NCBI RefSeq assembly: GCF_003605435.1
Contig: NZ_QXQB01000002.1
Span: 124,001 to 188,000 of the forward strand
Length of the DNA: 64,000 bases
Direction of reading: 5' to 3'
Origin: Paenibacillus pinisoli
Lineage (GTDB): Bacteria > Bacillota > Bacilli > Paenibacillales > Paenibacillaceae
Positions within the stretch are counted from its first letter, which is position 1. The number at the start of each line of letters is the position of its first letter. Shown piece by piece: positions 60,101-64,000 of this stretch. A program made the translations under genes and the position numbers. The notes under the pieces were generated by a model, which made no database searches, had not been told where the DNA came from, and was given only the letters and a program-made list of their open reading frames with translations.

Positions 60101-61713
60101 ATTGCATCGATCGGCGGATTCGTGACTTGCGCGAACAATTGCTTGAAGTAGTTGTACAGGCGCTGCGGACGCTCGGACAACACAGCAAGCGGAGCATCGT
60201 AGCCCATGGAAGCGATCGGCTCTTGGCCGCCTCCCGCCATCGGCTCCAGCACCTTGCGGATATCTTCGAACGTATAGCCGAATGCTTGCTGGCGCAATTG
60301 AACCGTGTCATGGCTTGGGTCCGGAAGCTCAGGCGCTTCTGGCAGATCGTCCAGGTTCACCAGATGCTCGTCAAGCCATTCGCGGTAAGGATGCTCGGCA
60401 GCGATAGCCGCTTTGACTTCCTCGTCGGAGATAATGCGGCCTTGCTCTGTATCTACCAGCAGCATGCGTCCAGGGCGCAGTCTGTCCTTGTACAGAATGT
60501 CTTCTGCAGGAATCTCTACCGCTCCCGCTTCGGAGCCAAGAATAATATGGTCATCCTTCGTCACGTAATAACGGGCTGGGCGAAGACCGTTGCGGTCCAG
60601 CGTTGCGCCGATTTGCGTGCCGTCGGTAAAGCCCATTGCAGCCGGTCCATCCCACGGCTCCATCAATGTGCTGTGGTATTCGTAGAACGCCTTGCGCTCG
60701 TCGCTCATGCTCTCATGGTTGGACCATGGCTCTGGAACCATCATCATCGCCACATGCGGCAAGGAGCGTCCAGCCAGGTGCAGGAATTCAAGCGTATTGT
60801 CGAACATCGCCGTATCGGAGCCGTCCGGATTGATAACCGGCTTGATCTTCTCCAGATCCTCGCCGAACAATTCGGAAGCGAACAACGTCTGGCGCGCATG
60901 CATCCAGTTCACGTTGCCGCGAAGCGTATTGATCTCGCCGTTATGAATCAGATAATGGAATGGATGAGCTCTCTCCCAGCTAGGGAACGTGTTTGTACTA
61001 AAACGGGAATGCACTAAAGCAATAGCAGAGACAACCGATTCGTCATTCAGCTCGGTATAGAAGGAACGTACTTGCTCTGTGGTCAACATGCCTTTGTACA
61101 CGATTTTCTTGGAGGACAGGCTGGAGAAGTAGAACATGTTGCCGCCTTCTTTGCCTGCATAGCGAATAGCCAGTTCCGCGCGCTTGCGGATCACATACAA
61201 CTTGCGTTCAAATGCGAGGGTGTCTTTCAATTCAGCGTTTTTGCCAATGAACACCTGGCGAACGTACGGTTTGACCGCCAGCGCCGATTGGCCCAGCTTC
61301 TCATCGTTCGTAGGCACAGTGCGCCATCCGATCATAGTCTGCTTCTCTTCCGCAACAATACTCTCAAGCTCGCGCTCGATCGCCGTGCGGGCAGCTTCGT
61401 CTTGCGGCATAAAGATCATGCCGACCGCATAGTCCCCTTCAGCGGGCAGTTGAATGCCTTGCGTGCTCAGCTCCGCGGTAAAAAACGCATGCGGGATCTG
61501 AAGCAGGATACCTGCACCGTCTCCGGTGTTCGGCTCGGCTCCCTGTCCGCCGCGATGCTCCATGTTCTCTAGCAAACTTAGAGCCTGACGGATAACCTTA
61601 TGCGATTTCTTTCCCTTGATGCTGGCTACAAAGCCCATTCCGCAAGCGTCTTTCTCATTCTGCGGATCATAAAGTCCTTGCTTAGGCGGCAATCCCAAAA
61701 TATTTTCTTTCAT
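57109..61713 (-). CDS. gltB: Glutamate synthase (NADPH) large subunit
   Basis: 1534 residues, the usual length. The glutaminase domain starts at Cys24 after a short propeptide ([12 protein letters not shown]), which should be removed so the Cys is N-terminal. The synthase domain with FMN site follows (about 830-1200; [23 protein letters not shown]), with the Cys-rich 3Fe-4S motif [15 protein letters not shown], and a C-terminal GXGXG beta-helix domain ([19 protein letters not shown]). It converts glutamine plus 2-oxoglutarate to two glutamate. The small subunit gene gltD and regulator gltC are not in the window. The ATG at 61713 has AAAGG upstream. Confidence 0.95.
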   Translation of the reverse strand: MKENILGLPPKQGLYDPQNEKDACGMGFVASIKGKKSHKVIRQALSLLENMEHRGGQGAEPNTGDGAGILLQIPHAFFTAELSTQGIQLPAEGDYAVGMIFMPQDEAARTAIERELESIVAEEKQTMIGWRTVPTNDEKLGQSALAVKPYVRQVFIGKNAELKDTLAFERKLYVIRKRAELAIRYAGKEGGNMFYFSSLSSKKIVYKGMLTTEQVRSFYTELNDESVVSAIALVHSRFSTNTFPSWERAHPFHYLIHNGEINTLRGNVNWMHARQTLFASELFGEDLEKIKPVINPDGSDTAMFDNTLEFLHLAGRSLPHVAMMMVPEPWSNHESMSDERKAFYEYHSTLMEPWDGPAAMGFTDGTQIGATLDRNGLRPARYYVTKDDHIILGSEAGAVEIPAEDILYKDRLRPGRMLLVDTEQGRIISDEEVKAAIAAEHPYREWLDEHLVNLDDLPEAPELPDPSHDTVQLRQQAFGYTFEDIRKVLEPMAGGGQEPIASMGYDAPLAVLSERPQRLYNYFKQLFAQVTNPPIDAIREEIITSTATTIGPERNLLNPEPESCRHIKLDTPILSNEQFAKLRHIRREGFKSITLPIFFAASEGEEGLRSALTGMCEAADRVIAKGHNIIILSDRGVDKENAAIPALLAVSALHHHLIRQGTRTKVGIMLESGEPREVHHFALLLGYGVNAINPYLAFESMDDMIKQGMLRGVSHEKAVKNYIKAATKGVVKVLSKMGISTIQSYRGAQIFEALGLREDVINEYFTWTQSRIGGIGLDVIAQETLHAHNRAYAEQEGAEKELDSGGDYQWRKDGEDHLFTPQTIHTLQMASRANDYKLYKKFSELVQGENKKHLTLRSLIEFKQDGKPVPLEEVESVESIVKRFKTGAMSFGSISKEAHESLAIAMNRLGGKSNTGEGGEDPARFTPDSNGDSRRSAIKQVASGRFGVTSEYLVNADEIQIKMAQGAKPGEGGQLPGLKVYPWVAEVRGSTPGVGLISPPPHHDIYSIEDLAELIHDLKNANPRARINVKLVSEVGVGTIAAGVAKGRADVIMVSGYDGGTGASPMGSIRHAGLPWELGLAETHQTLMLNNLRDRVTLETDGKMMNGRDVAIAALLGAEEYGFSTAPLIVLGCVMMRVCQLDTCPVGVATQNPELRKKFMGDPSHVVNYLRFIAEDLREIMAELGFRTIEEMVGRVDRLETKQLTEHYKAKGLDLSGILYEAGVTEDAKRYKVQEQNHGLELSIDMQKLVPLAKPALENGESVRGTFPILNTNRVVGTILGFEVTSRYGAKGLPEDTIWYHFVGTAGQSFGAFVPKGITLSVEGDSNDYFGKGLSGGKVIVAPSPKATFAAEDNIIIGNTALYGATSGQAYIRGIAGERFAVRNSGVNVVVEGVGDHGCEYMTGGRVVILGSTGRNFGAGMSGGVAYVYDEKGDFYNHTNLEMVLLERVEEEADKNELRGMIERHVQYTESAVGTRVLNDWDASLAKFVKVIPKDYKRMLEQIRKAEDTGLQGGDALLAAFEANKRELARAGGK

Positions 61714-62034
61714 CGTGTGCAACCTTTCTATCAGAAGATTTTTGGGCAAGCAATGTAGAATAACAGGCTTGATCACTTAATTGGCTTCATTTTTGGCTTG
61801 AACTATCATAGAATGGTAGGGGGCGAGGCACACCCGCCTGCTCCTTGCCATTCCTCTTGCCATCTACCGTTGCTAAGCGATTATTCTATGATTTTAACAT
61901 CAGGGCAAATCGGAATCAATTTAATATTTTTATAATTGTGATAAGAGTTGTTTGGCGGCGGCGGCTGACGGGTTTTAGGACAAGTGGCGCGCAATCTTGT
62001 TTTTCATCTATTTTAACAAAAGGATGTGTGGGAA
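61714..62034. other. Divergent control region of gltB and the SGNH hydrolase gene
   Basis: 321 bases between divergent genes. AT-rich stretches at 61880-62010 could hold promoters for both. No operator, riboswitch or gene was recognised. Confidence 0.45.
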
Positions 62035-63375
62035 TTGTATAGCAAATTAAGGAATGTGTGGAACCGCGCTGCAATCGCAGCAACCGTCGCAGGATGCCTG
62101 ACTTTCTCCGTGGCCGCATCGGCAGCGCAGGCTCCGGCTGCAGCACCAAGTGATACATACGACATTGTTGTGCTCGGCGACTCGCTGGCAGCCGGCTATC
62201 AGCTGGGCTTTACCGAAGCGTCCGTGCCTTACGGCTATGCCGAGCATGTGTATGAGCAAGCTCTGTTCCAAGGACTTCGCGCCGAATACACCAACTACGG
62301 AATTATCGGCCTTCGCTCGGAAGGACTTAGCAAGTGGCTGGATGCCGCGGCGAAGGGACAAGCCGTGAAGGAAGCCGATATTCAGCCTGGACTAATCGAC
62401 CCGCGCGCCGCAGCTATGTTCGGCAAGACGCAGGAGCTCGCACAGGACCTAAAAGACGCTGAGCTTGTGCTTATTACGATCGGCGGCAACGACTTCCTGT
62501 GGATGCTGAACGACCTCGGCGTGGAGACGGCTTTCAACCAGCTTCCTGCAGACAAGCAAACTCAATTGAAGTCCCAGCTCGATACGCTTCTGGAAGGCTT
62601 CGAGAAGCAGCTGAAGACTTCTCTAGACACGATTCAGAAGCTTCAGCCGAAGGCCGAAATTGTGATCGCCAACCAATATCTACCTATATATATCCAATTT
62701 CGGGAAGAGAAGACTTATTTCGTTCCCGACTCTACCGCGAAGTTTCTGACGGACGGCCAAGCGCGCCTGCTTGAGACTCTGCAGGCTGTTGTAGCTGACT
62801 ACTCGAAGCAGGGTTTGAATGTCAAAATCGCTGATGCTTCTGCCGCTATTGAGAAGGATGCGCTTAAGTTCACCAGCATTCGCGCGAGCGATGAGCAAGG
62901 CAATCCGAAGCCGGATATCCATCCTACTGCTGCCGGATACGCGGCGCTGGGCAAGTCCTTCTCCGAACCGCTGTGGGGAGCTTACAAAACCGTTAAGCCT
63001 CGCAAAGCCAATGTGCCGATCTCGATTGTCGTAGGCGGCAAGGAAGTGATTACGGATTACGCGCCGGTCATCAAGAAAGGCCGTACATTCCTCTCCCTCC
63101 GCGAAGTGACGGAAGCCCTTGGAGCGGAGCTGCAATGGAATGCCGCTACTTCGACCGCAACCATTACGCTGGAAGACCGGACAGTAGCCATTACAGTTGG
63201 CGCTACAACGATCAGCGTCAACGGCAAGAGCGTGCCGCTAAATGCAGAGCCTGCCTATCTCCAGCAGTTCAGCGGAGAGAAGAAGACATATGTGCCGCTG
63301 GCCGCGCTCTCTGACGGACTTGGCTTCCAGGTCGTCTACCGCGACACGCTGAAGACCGCTTTTATTAACCGCTAA
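62035..63375 (+). CDS. Secreted SGNH/GDSL hydrolase with C-terminal stalk domain
   Basis: 446 residues. Signal peptide (about 1-32), then an SGNH hydrolase (about 42-320) with block I VLGDSLAAGYQ (nucleophile Ser), Gly in GIIGLRSEGLS, Asn in ITIGGNDFLW, and the Asp-His pair in PDIHPTAAGYAALG. The C-terminal 115 residues are a copper amine oxidase N-terminal-like domain (GKEVITDYAPVIKKGRTFLSLREVTEALGAEL). It is probably an esterase or lipase at the wall. TTG start at 62035, ten bases after AGGA; GTG at 62026 is an alternative. Confidence 0.85.
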   Translation: MYSKLRNVWNRAAIAATVAGCLTFSVAASAAQAPAAAPSDTYDIVVLGDSLAAGYQLGFTEASVPYGYAEHVYEQALFQGLRAEYTNYGIIGLRSEGLSKWLDAAAKGQAVKEADIQPGLIDPRAAAMFGKTQELAQDLKDAELVLITIGGNDFLWMLNDLGVETAFNQLPADKQTQLKSQLDTLLEGFEKQLKTSLDTIQKLQPKAEIVIANQYLPIYIQFREEKTYFVPDSTAKFLTDGQARLLETLQAVVADYSKQGLNVKIADASAAIEKDALKFTSIRASDEQGNPKPDIHPTAAGYAALGKSFSEPLWGAYKTVKPRKANVPISIVVGGKEVITDYAPVIKKGRTFLSLREVTEALGAELQWNAATSTATITLEDRTVAITVGATTISVNGKSVPLNAEPAYLQQFSGEKKTYVPLAALSDGLGFQVVYRDTLKTAFINR

Positions 63376-63770
63376 TCCAGCTTGTATTCTTTCTGCAATC
63401 CGATCATGGTCTCAAGGCTCTTGGCGGTCCAGCGGTTCAGACGGTCAAGGGACTCGATCTCGGCGGCAACGGCTGCGCGCAGCGATTCCTGGTAATCCGG
63501 CACCGCTCCTGCGTAGCCCTCCAAATCTCTGAGAAGAACCGTAGTTTTCTCCGTGTAGCTTAAGGCGCGGCGTTCATGGAACATCGCAACATCCGGGTTG
63601 TAGGGCTGATGAAGATCGCCCTGCTCCGGATGCTTGAGCACCGCCAGCACTTTGACGAGCGCCCGCGGACGGTTAAGCTCCACTACCTCTCCTACATACA
63701 AGCCCGAACGGACTTTGGCCTTAACTATGCTTCCTGCTTCGCAGTGAAATTGTTCCTCATATCCAGCCAT
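63372..63770 (-). CDS. kapB: Kinase-associated protein KapB
   Basis: 132 residues. GSIVKAKVRSGLYVGEVVEL and the pattern QGDLHQPYNPDVAMFHERRAL with EKTTVLLRDLEGY are diagnostic of the KapB family, named kinase-associated lipoprotein B. In B. subtilis kapB affects sporulation phosphorelay input through KinB. There is no lipobox here, so it is probably cytoplasmic. The second of two adjacent ATG codons, seven bases after GGAGGG, is chosen. Its stop overlaps the convergent hydrolase stop. Confidence 0.85.
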   Translation of the reverse strand: MAGYEEQFHCEAGSIVKAKVRSGLYVGEVVELNRPRALVKVLAVLKHPEQGDLHQPYNPDVAMFHERRALSYTEKTTVLLRDLEGYAGAVPDYQESLRAAVAAEIESLDRLNRWTAKSLETMIGLQKEYKLD

Positions 63771-63937
63771 CATGATACCCTCCTGAAACTGACGTTTTTT
63801 ACTGCTTCCTGTATGCATTCAAGGACAACCTTGTGATTACAATGTAAATGAACCTTAAATTAATAACAAGAAGAACATCAGCGCTTGTGTAAACCTAACG
63901 CGAGAAGTAATATGGAAATAGAAAAGTAGGTGAGTAT

Positions 63938-64000
63938 ATGCGCAAAAAGAGAGTGCTGCTGCTCTCAGAGGGGTTCGGCTCCGGCCATACGCAAGCAGCA
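63938..64000 (+). CDS. Glycolipid glycosyltransferase (MGDG synthase-like), 5' end only
   Basis: 21 codons before the window ends: MRKKRVLLLSEGFGSGHTQ and two Ala. The motif LLLSEGFGSGHTQAA is the start of the MGDG synthase/UgtP-type family, which transfers sugar to diacylglycerol. AGGTGAG precedes the ATG. Most of the gene is outside the window, so the assignment rests on this motif. Confidence 0.7.
   Translation, partial: MRKKRVLLLSEGFGSGHTQAA

Noticed and set aside
58000..61017. Very long plus-strand frame (1005 codons)
   Set aside because: It is antisense to gltB; the open frame results from gltB codon bias. The peptide is rich in Arg, His and Leu in a non-protein-like way.

Overview
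The window looks like a chromosomal segment of a spore-forming, moderately GC-rich Firmicute, most likely Paenibacillus or a close relative. This is inferred from strong Gram-positive ribosome-binding sites, many GTG and TTG starts, and a large set of endospore genes: gerQ, an alpha/beta-type SASP gene, sspH, cmpA, a YjcZ-type peptide gene, a YheC/YheD-type coat gene and kapB. Stalk-domain (copper amine oxidase N-terminal) proteins of a kind common in Paenibacillus are also present. Only the first gene (a lipoprotein, minus strand) and the last gene (a glycolipid glycosyltransferase, plus strand) run off the window.

Layout, left half. 1-5 kb: lipoprotein, MOP flippase, ThuA protein, DUF456 membrane protein, Cof-type HAD phosphatase. 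5.1-8.8 kb: a four-gene Mn/Zn ABC importer operon. 9-15 kb: penicillin-binding protein 2, a membrane protein, an MFS transporter, a YjcZ peptide, a TOPRIM protein, then ctaB and a SCO protein for cytochrome oxidase assembly. 15.7-23 kb: gerQ, yfhP-like, SASP, chemoreceptor, polysaccharide deacetylase, and two secreted wall-associated proteins (LysM-3D and CAP with a KPTPTPTV repeat). 23.3-25.1 kb: a sugar oxidoreductase plus TIM-barrel isomerase. 25.4-28.7 kb: an AT-rich accessory block with a secreted, bacteriocin-like precursor next to a small three-helix membrane protein, then divergent Xre regulators and an ImmA/IrrE protease. 28.7-31.5 kb: an MFS transporter and an MBL-hydrolase/TetR operon with clear operators.

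Layout, right half. 31.5-36 kb: YheC/YheD-like gene and two SPFH modules (NfeD-QmcA-like and HflK-HflC). 36-38 kb: a membrane-anchored MerR regulator with a MerR-type promoter, an orphan gene, and a 25-residue holin-like toxin gene resembling type I toxin-antitoxin loci. 38.2-41.3 kb: three AT-rich surface or membrane orphans. 41.4-42.1 kb: five tRNA genes (Asn, Ser, Glu, Lys, Leu). 42.1-50 kb: sprT, cmpA, nitroreductase, GNAT, tex, MBL hydrolase, thioredoxin-like, DedA, sspH. 50.2-57 kb: cardiolipin synthase, M23 peptidase plus bactofilin, an ABC-2 exporter, a sugar nucleotidyltransferase and a TetR regulator. 57-64 kb: gltB, a secreted SGNH hydrolase with stalk domain, kapB, and the start of a glycosyltransferase.

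Most of the window is housekeeping and sporulation. The accessory material worth attention is the secreted-precursor/immunity-candidate locus with its Xre-ImmA neighbours, the type I toxin locus, and the AT-rich orphan cluster at 38-41 kb. No CRISPR array, rRNA gene, insertion sequence or complete prophage was seen. All functional calls come from reading the sequence; no database search was run.
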